Positions 40,726 through 49,325 of a DNA stretch of 64,000 nt are shown here, in pieces (within the stretch, counting starts at the first letter, position 1; every line of letters begins with the position of its first letter). Where the stretch lies: contig OZ244154.1 of assembly GCA_965216335.1 (NCBI GenBank), positions 3,472,001 to 3,536,000 on the forward strand, read 5' to 3'. The stretch is from JAHEJE01 sp965216335. Its GTDB lineage: Bacteria > Pseudomonadota > Alphaproteobacteria > Rhizobiales > Aestuariivirgaceae. The translations under genes were made by a program, and so were the position numbers. Below the pieces are notes generated by a model. It did no database searches, was not told the DNA's origin, and saw only the letters and a program-made list of their open reading frames with translations.

Positions 40726-41209
40726 CGCGCAGCGCCGCCGCGCTCTGGCCCTGCTTGGGCTCAGCCTGACCGCTGCCTATGCCGCCCCCACGGTCATGAC
40801 GATCAGCTCAGCGCAGGCGGGCTCAGGCGGCGGCGACGGTGGCGGCGGCGGCTCCGGTGGCGGTTCCGGCGGAGGGTCCGGCGGTGGTTCGGGTGGCGGC
40901 TCAGGTGGCGGCTCAGGTGGCTCGGGCGGTGGATCCGGTGGCGGCAGGGGTGGCGGCAAGCACGGCTCCCGCGGCGGCTCGGGCAGTAATTCGGCGCGCG
41001 CGGCGGTCAGACAGGGCCGGGCCAGACCGCTCAGCGAAGTGCTCGCCAGCGTCAAGCGCCAGTATGCCGGCCGTGTTGTCGGCGTGCGCTTCAGTTCGAC
41101 ATCGAAGTCCGCCACCTATTATCTGAAGATGGTCAACACCTCGGGCCGGCTGGTTGAAGTGCGGGTCAATGCCAAGACGAAACAGATATTGCATATCAAG
41201 GGGTACTGA
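40697..41209 (+). CDS. Gly/Ser-rich Tat-leader protein with C-terminal PepSY-like domain
   Basis: A 170-residue exported protein. The leader QRRRALALLGLSLTAAYAAP then TISSAQAGSGGG (about 12-46) parallels that of the protein at 38860. A GSGGG-repeat region (about 42-95) and a basic RGGGKHGSRGGSG stretch join it to a PepSY-like domain (about 108-170) with LSEVLASVKRQYAGRVVGVR and VRVNAKTKQILHIKGY. PepSY domains often precede PhoP/PhoQ-type two-component genes and are thought to act as periplasmic inputs or inhibitors. The gene overlaps the kinase-like gene by 29 bp and touches the response regulator at 41209. Confidence 0.8.
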   Translation: MADDTHDRPDAQRRRALALLGLSLTAAYAAPTVMTISSAQAGSGGGDGGGGGSGGGSGGGSGGGSGGGSGGGSGGSGGGSGGGRGGGKHGSRGGSGSNSARAAVRQGRARPLSEVLASVKRQYAGRVVGVRFSSTSKSATYYLKMVNTSGRLVEVRVNAKTKQILHIKGY

Positions 41210-41874
41210 TGCGGGTTCTGCTGGTTGAAGACGAGGAGCGCATCGCCCGCGACATTGCGGCGACGCTGGAGGCATCCGGCTACGTTGTCGATGTGGCAGG
41301 CGATGGCGAACAGGCCTGGTTTCTCGGCGATACCCAGGACTACGCCGCAGCGATCCTCGACCTCGGTCTGCCGGAGCTGGACGGCATTACGGTGCTGAAC
41401 CGTTGGCGCCAGAACGAACGCCACATGCCGGTTCTGGTGCTGACCGCCCGCGGCAGCTGGACCGAGCGCGTCGAAGGCATCGATGCCGGTGCCGACGACT
41501 ACCTCGCCAAGCCGTTCCACATGGAAGAGCTGCTGGCCCGGCTGCGCGCACTAGTGCGCCGCTCGGCCGGTCAGGGTGCGCCGACCATCCGCCATGGCAA
41601 GCTGGTTCTCGACACCCGCCAGATGCGCCTGACGATCGATGGCCGTCCGGTCAATCTGACGCCGCTGGAGTACCGGCTGTTGAGCTTCCTGTTGCACCAT
41701 CGCGGCCGCGTCGTATCGCAGATCGAGCTGACCGAGCACATCTATGCCCAGGACTTCGAGCACGACAGCAATGCCGTCGAGGTGCTCATCGCGCGTCTGC
41801 GGCGCAAGCTCGCCGTGAAGCTTATCGAGACCCGGCGCGGCTTCGGCTACCTGATCCCGGAACAGGCTGAATGA
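41209..41874 (+). CDS. OmpR/PhoP-family response regulator
   Basis: A 221-residue response regulator. The receiver domain has the acidic pair in LLVEDEERIARDI, the phospho-accepting Asp51 in ILDLGLPELDG, the Thr in VLTARGS and the Lys in YLAKPFHMEEL. The C-terminal winged helix (about 125-218) has LTPLEYRLLSFLLHH and DSNAVEVLIARLRRKL. It shares its first base with the stop of the PepSY gene and overlaps the kinase gene by 4 bp. The four-half-site operator at 38772 is its most likely binding site, giving autoregulation of the whole operon. Confidence 0.93.
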   Translation: MRVLLVEDEERIARDIAATLEASGYVVDVAGDGEQAWFLGDTQDYAAAILDLGLPELDGITVLNRWRQNERHMPVLVLTARGSWTERVEGIDAGADDYLAKPFHMEELLARLRALVRRSAGQGAPTIRHGKLVLDTRQMRLTIDGRPVNLTPLEYRLLSFLLHHRGRVVSQIELTEHIYAQDFEHDSNAVEVLIARLRRKLAVKLIETRRGFGYLIPEQAE

Positions 41875-43244
41875 AGTTCGCCTCGCTGCGTCTGCGCCTG
41901 TTGCTGGCGGCCGCTGTGGCGATCGTCTTCGCTGTCGGGGTGACGGGCATCATCCTGGTGTTTCTGTTCACCAAATACATCGAAAACCGGGTTTACGGCG
42001 AACTTGAGAGCCACCTGCAGCAGCTCACCGAAGGCCTGTCGGTATCGCCACAGGGGACGGTGAGCGTCGAGCCGCTGGCCGATCAGCGCTTTGCCCAGCC
42101 GTTCAGCGGCTATTACTGGCAGGCTGCGACCGCCGGAAAGGATCTGGTGCTGTCGCGTTCGCTTTGGGACGAGGGTTTCAACGTTCCCGCCGCCGAACAG
42201 CCCGGACAGATGCGGCGCATCAGGACCGCCGGCCCGCAGGATGAAGAGCTTCTGCTGGCCGATTGGGCTGTCGCGGTAAAAGGAGCGACCGGCGAACGGC
42301 TCATCCATCTGGCCGTCGCCAGCCACCGCGTTGAGATCGCCGCGGCGGCCTCGGCATTCGGCCGCGACCTGGCATTGTGGCTCGGCCTGCTGGCCATCGC
42401 ACTGCTGCTGGCGGCATCGGTGCAGGTCGGCGTCGGCCTGAGCCCGCTAGAGGTGCTGCGCAACAGGGTGTCGGGCGTCAGGGCGGGTGATGCCAAGCGG
42501 CTGGACGGCGATTACCCGCGTGAGGTCTCGCCGCTGGTCGATGAACTGAATGCCTTGCTGCAGTCGCGCGAGGCCTCGATTGCCGATGCCCGCGCCCGTG
42601 CCGGCGACCTGGCCCATGGCCTCAAGACGCCGCTCACGGTGCTGGGCGCCGTCGCTCGCGATGTGCGGGCTCAGGGCGGCACCGGCAAGGCCGATGAAAT
42701 CGACGAGCAGATTGCGGCGATGCGCCGCCATGTCGAACGCGAGCTCATGCGCACCCGCCTGGCCATGCACAAGACCGCGTCGTGCCTGTTCGCTCCGGCC
42801 GCGCAGCGCATGATCACGGCCATGCAGCGCCTGCCGCGCGGCGGCGAACTCGACTGGCAAAACCTGTGCGTAAAAGACCTGCGGGCACCGCTCGACGAGC
42901 AGGACGCAGCTGAGCTGCTGGGCAACCTGTGCGACAATGCCCGCATCTGGGCCAGGGCCACGGTCCGCGTCTCCGGCAGCGTGCGCGATGGAGCCTTCCG
43001 GCTTTCCATCGAGGATGACGGCCCTGGCATTGCCGAAGACCAGATTACCCGCGTGCTTGAACGCGGCGAGCGTCTCGACCGTTCGAAGAAGGGCAGCGGC
43101 CTCGGTCTGGCCATCGCCAACGACATCGTCAAGGCATATGACGGCCAATTGGCGTTGGGTGCCAGCGAACTCGGCGGCTTGAAAGTGAGCATCACCTTAC
43201 CGGTAACGAACGCGGCGACTGCCGGCGGCAAGGCGAAACGCTGA
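41871..43244 (+). CDS. PhoQ-like sensor histidine kinase
   Basis: A 457-residue membrane sensor. Transmembrane helices are at about 8-33 and 167-188, giving a periplasmic sensor of about 130 residues. HAMP-like linker and dimerisation helix follow; the phospho-accepting His249 is in DLAHGLKTPLTVLGAVARDV. The ATP-binding domain has the N box LLGNLCDNARIWA, GPGIAEDQ and SGLGLAIANDIVKAY. The H box with HGLKTPL is that of the PhoQ/RstB-like group. Its periplasmic input is probably the PepSY/Gly-rich protein or the modified state of the Gly-rich proteins. Confidence 0.92.
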   Translation: MKFASLRLRLLLAAAVAIVFAVGVTGIILVFLFTKYIENRVYGELESHLQQLTEGLSVSPQGTVSVEPLADQRFAQPFSGYYWQAATAGKDLVLSRSLWDEGFNVPAAEQPGQMRRIRTAGPQDEELLLADWAVAVKGATGERLIHLAVASHRVEIAAAASAFGRDLALWLGLLAIALLLAASVQVGVGLSPLEVLRNRVSGVRAGDAKRLDGDYPREVSPLVDELNALLQSREASIADARARAGDLAHGLKTPLTVLGAVARDVRAQGGTGKADEIDEQIAAMRRHVERELMRTRLAMHKTASCLFAPAAQRMITAMQRLPRGGELDWQNLCVKDLRAPLDEQDAAELLGNLCDNARIWARATVRVSGSVRDGAFRLSIEDDGPGIAEDQITRVLERGERLDRSKKGSGLGLAIANDIVKAYDGQLALGASELGGLKVSITLPVTNAATAGGKAKR

Positions 43245-43256
43245 CGCCCGCCCCGG

Positions 43257-44816
43257 TCAAAAGTCCGTAGCCTGGCCGCCCTCGGCGATGCGCCGGTCGA
43301 CGAAGGCGTCGAGTTCCTCGCGTACGGCTTGATCCATGGGCGGTTCCCGGTAGTCGGCCAGCGCCTGCTTCCATACCGCGTTGGCCTTCTGGTGCGCCTC
43401 GGGCCGTCCGGCGGCGTCCCATTGCTCGTAGTTGCGCCAGTCGGACAGGATCGGTGCGTAGAAGGCGTCCTCATAGCGCGCGAGGGTGTGGGCACAGCCG
43501 AAAAAATGACCGCCGGGGCCGACTTCCCTGATCGCCTCGAGACCGAGCGCATTCTCGCTCATGTCGAGTGGTTCGAGGAACTGCTGCACCATCTGCAACA
43601 GATCGCAATCGAGGATGAATTTCTCGAAGCTGGCCACCAGCCCGCCTTCCATCCACCCGGCGGCATGCTTGATGAAATTGCCGCCGCCCATTGTCAAGCC
43701 CCACAGCGAGAACACGCTCTCATAGGCCGCCTGGGCATCCACCGCGTTGGCCGCGCAGGTGTTGGAGGTGCGGAACGGCACGCCGTAACGCCGCGCCAGC
43801 TGGCCGCCGACCAAGGTCGATTTCATGTATTCAGGCGTCCCGAACGCCGGCGCGCCCGACTTCATGTCGACGTTCGAGGTGAAGCTGCCGTAGATCACCG
43901 GGGCGCCGGGGCGCACCACCTGGGTCATTGCCATGCCGGCCAGTGCTTCGGCGTTTTGCTCGACCAGGGCGCCCGCCACCGTCACCGGCGCCATGGCCCC
44001 GGCCAGGGTGAACGGCGTGATGCAGATCACCTGGTTGCGCGACGACATCTCGATGATGCCCTGCAGCATCGGCTGATCGAGCTTGAGCGGCGAATTGGTG
44101 TTGATGATCGAGATCAGCGACGGTTCCATGTCCAATTGCTCATGCGACACGCCACGCGCGATGCGGGCGATCTCGATGCCGTCGCGGATCCGTTCCGGGC
44201 CCAGCGAATAGGCATGTATCGGCTTGTCCATCAGCGTCACCATATCGCGCAATGCTTCGAGATGGCGGATCGAGGCGTGAATGTCGATCGGCTCGACCGG
44301 ATAGCCGCCCATCAGATGGATGCAGTTGAAATACTGGGCCAGTTTCAACAGATTGCGGAAATCCTTGCGGTTGCCCGGGCGGCGCCCATTGTCCAGATCG
44401 GAAGCATTGGGCGGGCTGGAGATTGCCGAAAACGCCATCCATCGCCCGCCCATTTTTATCGTGTGGGCCGGGTTGCGGGCATGGACTATGAACTCAGCCG
44501 GTGCGGTGGAAATCTTCTCCTCGATGAACGCCGGATCGAAATGCACCCGTTCGCCGCGCACATCGGCCCCGGCGTCTTTCAAGAGCGTCCGGGCTTCCGG
44601 CAGCATGAACTCCATGCCGATCTCTTCAAGCACCTTCAGTGATGTCCGGTGGATCGATTCCAGTTCGTCCGCCGACAACAGATCGACCGGCGGAAACGGG
44701 CTGCGAGGCTGCTTGTAAGGCAGTTGCGCGACCGGCTGCGCGCCGCTGGCCGCCGACCGGTTGCGGCGTCGTGCCGAGCGGGCGGAACGGGCAGGTGCGG
44801 TTGCGGCATCGCTCAT
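43257..44816 (-). CDS. MttB-family corrinoid methyltransferase, paralogue 3
   Basis: A 519-residue COG5598 methyltransferase. An Ala/Arg/Ser-rich N-terminal tail (about 1-40) is followed by FPPVDLLSADELESIHRTSL, LEEIGMEFMLPEARTLL, MGGYPVEPIDIHASIRHLEA, QVVRPGAPVIYGSFTSNVDM and HAAGWMEGGLVASFEKFILD. The region that reads HSGGTVCEPVD in paralogues 1 and 2 is MGGYPVEPID here, so substrate choice probably differs. The ATG at 44816 is used; the longer frame overlaps the LysR gene. It ends in TGA, with no amber codon. It follows the LysR gene by 11 bp on the same strand, so the two are one operon. Confidence 0.9.
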   Translation of the reverse strand: MSDAATAPARSARSARRRNRSAASGAQPVAQLPYKQPRSPFPPVDLLSADELESIHRTSLKVLEEIGMEFMLPEARTLLKDAGADVRGERVHFDPAFIEEKISTAPAEFIVHARNPAHTIKMGGRWMAFSAISSPPNASDLDNGRRPGNRKDFRNLLKLAQYFNCIHLMGGYPVEPIDIHASIRHLEALRDMVTLMDKPIHAYSLGPERIRDGIEIARIARGVSHEQLDMEPSLISIINTNSPLKLDQPMLQGIIEMSSRNQVICITPFTLAGAMAPVTVAGALVEQNAEALAGMAMTQVVRPGAPVIYGSFTSNVDMKSGAPAFGTPEYMKSTLVGGQLARRYGVPFRTSNTCAANAVDAQAAYESVFSLWGLTMGGGNFIKHAAGWMEGGLVASFEKFILDCDLLQMVQQFLEPLDMSENALGLEAIREVGPGGHFFGCAHTLARYEDAFYAPILSDWRNYEQWDAAGRPEAHQKANAVWKQALADYREPPMDQAVREELDAFVDRRIAEGGQATDF

Positions 44817-44827
44817 GGCATCAGTCC

Positions 44828-45757
44828 TCAGGCAACAGGCTCGGGCAGGGCCGGGGCAAGTGCCGGATCGGCAGCGACCTGGCCGGCCAGCCACTTTTCG
44901 AACCGTCTGATCTTCGGCTTCAGGCGCTGATTGCCGGAACAGACGAATTTCCACGAATGCCGGTGCGGCACCGTCAGCTCGAACGGATAGGCCAGACGCC
45001 CGGCGGCGACATCGTCATCGGCGAACGGGCCGATGGTCATAGCGACCCCGTTGCCTTCCAGAGCCGCCTCCTGGGCCAGAATGTAGCTGTCGAAGGCCAG
45101 GCTCTCCGACAGCTTCACATCATCGAGCCCGGCAGCTTTCAGCCACAAATGCCAGTCCTCCTCGGCAGTGTAGACGTAAAGCAGCTTGTGGTGCCACAGG
45201 TCCTGCGGCGTACGGATCGGCTTGTCGCCCGACAGCAGCTTCGGCGAACACACCGGGCGCAGCATGGAGCGGAACAGCTCGCGTTCATAGGCGCCGGACG
45301 TCGAGTTGCGCACCAGCAGGAACGCCGCATCGGCCGCCTGGTCGTTGAAGTCCCAGTCGAAATAGGACGTCGACAGCCGCACCTTCATATCCGGAAACTG
45401 ACGCTCGAACTCATACAGGCGCGGGATCAGCCATTTCAGGGCCACTGTGACATAGACCTGCAAGGTCAGCTCGCTGTCGTCCCGGCTCGGCTTGATGAAC
45501 TGGGTCTGGGTCTCGATCTGGTCGAACGCTTCGCGCACGGCCGGAAAATAGATCTGGCCGATGGTGGACAACTCGGCGCTGCGCGTGTCGCGCCGGAACA
45601 GGGTGATGCCGAGGTTTTCTTCCAGCGCCTTGATCTGATGGCTGACGGCGGAGCGGGTGATGCCCAGCTCATCGGCGGCGCGCCGGAAGCTGCCAAGCCG
45701 GGCCGCCGCCTCGAAGGCGGTGAGCGCACGTAACGGGGGCAGGTCTCGTCTGGCCAA
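44828..45757 (-). CDS. LysR-family regulator (GcvA-like) between MttB paralogues 3 and 4
   Basis: A 309-residue LysR regulator of the GcvA type. PLRALTAFEAAARLGSFRRA, ADELGITRSAVSHQIKALEE and NLGITLFRRDTRS form the DNA-binding domain. The effector domain has TVALKWLIPRLYEFERQFPD and ILAQEAALEGNGVAMT. It is divergent from MttB paralogue 4 and upstream of paralogue 3 in one operon, so it probably controls both. The 195-bp divergent region contains a T-N11-A box and an AATTTTTC/GAAAAATT inverted repeat. Confidence 0.9.
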   Translation of the reverse strand: MARRDLPPLRALTAFEAAARLGSFRRAADELGITRSAVSHQIKALEENLGITLFRRDTRSAELSTIGQIYFPAVREAFDQIETQTQFIKPSRDDSELTLQVYVTVALKWLIPRLYEFERQFPDMKVRLSTSYFDWDFNDQAADAAFLLVRNSTSGAYERELFRSMLRPVCSPKLLSGDKPIRTPQDLWHHKLLYVYTAEEDWHLWLKAAGLDDVKLSESLAFDSYILAQEAALEGNGVAMTIGPFADDDVAAGRLAYPFELTVPHRHSWKFVCSGNQRLKPKIRRFEKWLAGQVAADPALAPALPEPVA

Positions 45758-45849
45758 TCCACTTCACTCCCTGGACCGCATGAAGCCCCTATATCATGAT
45801 AAATTCCGGCTGTTTAGTCATAAAACGCGTCGGCAAGAAATTGTCATTT

Positions 45850-45881
45850 GGTGAATTTTTCTCACTATGCATTGAAAAATT
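45850..45881. promoter_or_regulatory. Putative LysR site upstream of MttB paralogue 4
   Basis: GTGA-N7-TCAC (45851-45865) contains a T-N11-A LysR box, and AATTTTTC (45854-45861) with GAAAAATT (45874-45881) forms a perfect 8-bp inverted repeat with 12-bp spacing. It is 72 bp before the paralogue 4 start. Confidence 0.55.
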
Positions 45882-45952
45882 GACCGCTTTTCGCTGGCGC
45901 CAAATGCGGGCATTGTGTATGGCGAGATTTTCGATGATTGCGAGTAGCTGCC

Positions 45953-47530
45953 ATGAGCATGACTGAAGAAACCACCCGCCGCCGCGGCGGGCGCGATGCG
46001 CGGCGCGAACTGCGGGCCAGACCGATCCCGCGAGAGGAGGCTGCCGTCAAGCCAGGCATGACCGGCGGACAGTACAAGCCGCTCAGCGATGCCGACATGC
46101 AGCGCATCAACGATACCGCGCTCGACCTGCTCGAGACCGTCGGCCTGGCCGATGCCATTCCGAGCTGCGTGGAACTGCTGACCGCCAAGGGCTGCTGGAT
46201 GAGCGATGCCGGCAGGTTGTGTTTCCCACGCGCGCTGATCGAAGAAACACTGAAAATCTGCGGCCGCGACTTCATTCTGCCTGGGCGCGACCCCAAGCAC
46301 GACCTGCATCTGTCCGGTTACAAGGCCTATTTCGGCACCGGCGGCGCGGCGGTGCATATCGTCGAGCCGCTGACCCGCGAGTACCGCGATTCCCTCCTGG
46401 TCGATCTTTATGACTGCGCCCGCATCGTCGACAATTGCGACCACATCCACTACTACCAGCGCCCGGTCACGGCCCGCGACATGGAAACCCCGCGCGACCT
46501 CGACATCAACACCATGTATGCCTGCCTGGCCGGAACGACCAAGCATATCGGCACGTCCATGGTCGATCCGGCCCATGTCGAAGAAGCGCTTGAAATTTTG
46601 CACCTGATCGCCGGCGGCGAAGAGGCCTGGCGGGCCCGGCCGTTCGTCAGTCAGTCGAACTGTTTCGTCGTGCCGCCGATGAAATTTGCTGAGGATGCTT
46701 GCCGCTGCCTCGAAGTGGCGGTGCGCGGCGGCATGCCTGTGCTGCTGCTGTCGGCCGGCCAGGCGGGTGCCACGGCGCCGGCGGCGCTGGCCGGTGCGGT
46801 GGCCCAGGCCGTCGCCGAATGCCTGGCGGGCCTGGCCTATGTCAATGCGGTCGTACCGGGCGCGCCGGCGATCTGGGGTCCTTGGCCGTTCGTCTCCGAC
46901 CTGCGCACCGGCGCCATGTCCGGCGGGTCCGGCGAACAGGCGCTGATCACCGCGGCCTGCGCCCAGATGGGCCGTTTCTACGACCTGCCGACCGGATCGG
47001 CTGCCGGCATGTGCGATGCCAAGCTGCCCGACATGCAGGCCGGCCAGGAAAAAGCGGCGACCGCGGCACTCGCCGCCATGTCCGGGATCAACATGATGTA
47101 CGAATGCGCCGGCATGCACGCCAGCCTGCTCGGCTTCTGTCTGGAAAGCGTACTGATCGACAACGACATGCTCGGCGCCATCAACCGCAATGTGCGCGGC
47201 ATCGAGGTGACCGACGACACCCTGTCCGGCGATGTCATCCGCCAGGTCTGCCTGGACGGGCCGGGCCATTATCTCGGCTCCGACCAGACTTTGGCGCTGA
47301 TGCAGAAGGAGTATATCTATCCCAAGCTCGGCGACCGTGGCTCGCCCAAGGAATGGGCCGAAGCCGGCAAACCCGACCTGATCGAACGCGCCGCTGCCCG
47401 CAAGCGGGAGATCCTGTCGACCTACTTCCCCGACTACATTCCGCGCGATATCGACAAGCAAATCCGCGCCAACCACGACATCAAGCTGCCCAAACAGGTC
47501 ATGCAGCCCGGCGACCCGCGTTGGAGCTGA
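45953..47530 (+). CDS. MttB-family corrinoid methyltransferase, paralogue 4 (divergent)
   Basis: A 525-residue MttB-superfamily protein, the least similar of the four. The basic N-terminal tail TTRRRGGRDARRELRARPIP recalls those of the others. YKPLSDADMQRINDTALDLL, VGLADAIPSC and the barrel segments VHIVEPLTREYRDSL, AVVPGAPAIWGPWPF-like, TGSAAGMCDAKLPDMQAGQE and GMHASLLGFCLESVLIDND mark the family. The C-terminus is about 25 residues longer than in the others. It starts a plus-strand operon with a ferredoxin-like protein and a BHMT-like enzyme, so its methyl group or reducing power may be handled differently. TGA stop, no amber codon. Confidence 0.88.
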   Translation: MSMTEETTRRRGGRDARRELRARPIPREEAAVKPGMTGGQYKPLSDADMQRINDTALDLLETVGLADAIPSCVELLTAKGCWMSDAGRLCFPRALIEETLKICGRDFILPGRDPKHDLHLSGYKAYFGTGGAAVHIVEPLTREYRDSLLVDLYDCARIVDNCDHIHYYQRPVTARDMETPRDLDINTMYACLAGTTKHIGTSMVDPAHVEEALEILHLIAGGEEAWRARPFVSQSNCFVVPPMKFAEDACRCLEVAVRGGMPVLLLSAGQAGATAPAALAGAVAQAVAECLAGLAYVNAVVPGAPAIWGPWPFVSDLRTGAMSGGSGEQALITAACAQMGRFYDLPTGSAAGMCDAKLPDMQAGQEKAATAALAAMSGINMMYECAGMHASLLGFCLESVLIDNDMLGAINRNVRGIEVTDDTLSGDVIRQVCLDGPGHYLGSDQTLALMQKEYIYPKLGDRGSPKEWAEAGKPDLIERAAARKREILSTYFPDYIPRDIDKQIRANHDIKLPKQVMQPGDPRWS

Positions 47531-47570
47531 TTGGGCGACGGGATCATCGACCCCAGGATCGAATGGGCAA

Positions 47571-48254
47571 ATGACTGACAATGTCGTCGAGATGACCGAA
47601 GCCGCCGGCTTTACGGTTCTGGGTGGATTCCCACCGGGGGCCGGGGATGCCGTTCCGGATGTCTATGACACCACACCTGCCCGCAGCCTGCTGCTGATCG
47701 CAAACGCCGGCCCGGGGATGTTCCTGCGGTTTGCCCGCGAACGCGACCCGGATCGCGATACGCTGGATGCATGGTGCGAAGATGTGCTGAAGCCGATCGC
47801 GGCGCGGGCCGGCATGCGGGCGGTGTTTCCATGGCAAAGGCCATATCTGCCGTTCCAGAAGTGGGCCATGAAGGCGGGTGCCGGACGCCCCTCGCCGCTC
47901 GGCATGAACATTCATCCGGAGTATGGCCTGTGGTACGGGTTTCGCGCTGCATTCATCTCTGCACGGGAGATTGGCGCAACTGACCGGCCGCCGGCTGGTG
48001 ACCACCCGTGCGACAGCTGTTCGGACAAGCCTTGCCTGAGTGCATGCCCGGTTGACGCTTTCGCGAACGGAAAATCGTCGCCTTTCAATTCTGCCGCGTG
48101 CGTTAGCTATCTGAATTCACAGGACGGAAATTTGTGCCTGAGCACTGGTTGCGCGGCGAGATTGGCTTGTCCCGTCGGCAAAGATCATGCTTACTCACAA
48201 CAACAGATCAGGTTTCACCTGTCGGCATTCTATCGTGCGTGTACTGAACAATAA
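47571..48254 (+). CDS. Ferredoxin-like protein with two Fe-S cysteine groups
   Basis: A 227-residue protein. The N-terminal 140 residues are not recognised, but the segment IHPEYGLWYGFRAAFI is typical of proteins with a C-terminal double [4Fe-4S] region seen in QueG-like and related ferredoxins. Cysteines 147, 150, 155 and 159 (CDSCSDKPCLSACP) and 177, 189, 194 and 200 (CLSTGCAARLACPVG) would bind two clusters. It lies 40 bp after MttB paralogue 4 and 61 bp before the BHMT-like gene. It could supply electrons for corrinoid reactivation or carry an accessory redox role; this is inference. The full-length frame shows no defect. Confidence 0.78.
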   Translation: MTDNVVEMTEAAGFTVLGGFPPGAGDAVPDVYDTTPARSLLLIANAGPGMFLRFARERDPDRDTLDAWCEDVLKPIAARAGMRAVFPWQRPYLPFQKWAMKAGAGRPSPLGMNIHPEYGLWYGFRAAFISAREIGATDRPPAGDHPCDSCSDKPCLSACPVDAFANGKSSPFNSAACVSYLNSQDGNLCLSTGCAARLACPVGKDHAYSQQQIRFHLSAFYRACTEQ

Positions 48255-48315
48255 TCGTATCAGATCCTGAAGTTGCCAAGGGGGTGAAGGGTCTTTGATG
48301 AAAGGCTGAAGGGCA

Positions 48316-49245
48316 ATGTACGAAGCGGTTGCCACAAAGCTCGCATCCGGCGAAGTGATCATCCTAGATGGCGGCACGGGAACGGCCATACAGGCACGTG
48401 GTGTCGCCATGGACCAGGACGCCTGGTGTGCGATGGCCAACCTGACGCACTATGATGACGTGCGCGCGGTGCATGAGGATTACATTCGCGCCGGCGCCGA
48501 CGTCATCACCGCCAATACGTATGCCTCAAGCCCGACTCTGTTTCATGCCCTGGGCCGCCTCGACGAGATCGATGCCATCGACCGAATAGCGACCAAGGCG
48601 GCACGCGAAGCGGTCAGCACGGTTGCCGAGCGCCCGGTTGCGGTCGCCGGGTCATTTTCGGTGATGCACCAGGTCGAGGCAGGTGGTGACCGTACCATCA
48701 CGCCAGTGCTCAAGGCGAGGGAAGCGCGCGATGTGATGGAGCGCAAAGCCGAAGGGCTGGCGGAATCCGGCTGCGACCTGATCATCATGGAGATGATGCG
48801 CGATGCCGATCTGTCGCTGGTCGCCACCGAGGCCGCGGTGGACACCGGGCTGCCGGTATGGGTCGGCATTTCCACAGAACGCCGAGAGGACGGCAGACTG
48901 GCCGGGTTCGACACGCCCGGCTGGACGCTTGAAGACATAACCACATCGCTTATGGCGACCGGCGCCAGGGTGTGCTGCGTCATGCACCATGATATCGCCC
49001 TGACCATCGAAGCGCTCAAGATCATCCAGTCGGTGTGGGCCGGTCCGGTCGGCGCCTATCCGGAATCGGGCACCTTCAAGATGCCGAACTGGGAGTTCGG
49101 CGACCTGACCCCGGATGAGTTCGTCAGACACTGCAAACAGGCCCGCGCCGTGGGCGCCGGCATCCTCGGCGGCTGCTGCGGCATCGGGCCGGAGCATATC
49201 GCGGCCCTCAGCACAGCGTTCCGGAAATCCCCCGCCGTGTCGTGA
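48316..49245 (+). CDS. Homocysteine S-methyltransferase (BHMT-like)
   Basis: A 309-residue zinc-dependent methyltransferase barrel of the Pfam S-methyl_trans family. IILDGGTGTAIQARG at the start, DVITANTYASSPTLF, and the late zinc cysteines in ILGGCCGIGPEHIAAL are hallmarks; an earlier Cys/His ligand lies in ARVCCVMHHD. Such enzymes move a methyl group from betaine, S-methylmethionine or a similar donor to homocysteine. Its place after an MttB gene suggests an alternative use of the same substrate pool. The donor cannot be told from sequence. Confidence 0.87.
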   Translation: MYEAVATKLASGEVIILDGGTGTAIQARGVAMDQDAWCAMANLTHYDDVRAVHEDYIRAGADVITANTYASSPTLFHALGRLDEIDAIDRIATKAAREAVSTVAERPVAVAGSFSVMHQVEAGGDRTITPVLKAREARDVMERKAEGLAESGCDLIIMEMMRDADLSLVATEAAVDTGLPVWVGISTERREDGRLAGFDTPGWTLEDITTSLMATGARVCCVMHHDIALTIEALKIIQSVWAGPVGAYPESGTFKMPNWEFGDLTPDEFVRHCKQARAVGAGILGGCCGIGPEHIAALSTAFRKSPAVS

Positions 49246-49325
49246 GCGAACGCCGGAAGGCCGCTCCCGTGCCGTCATCCGCATCCGCTTCGTTTCAAAC
49301 GTCCACCCAGGAAGACAGGACTGAT

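Noticed and set aside
40820..40990. Collagen-like protein
   Set aside because: The repeat is GSGGG with no G-x-y periodicity or proline.
4201..47530. Pyrrolysine in the MttB-family genes
   Set aside because: None of the four frames contains or ends in TAG where read-through would be needed, and no pyl genes were seen.
45818..47581. Long minus-strand open frame (587 codons) opposite MttB paralogue 4
   Set aside because: Antisense artefact; His/Asp/Arg-rich translation with no motif, while the plus strand encodes a family protein.
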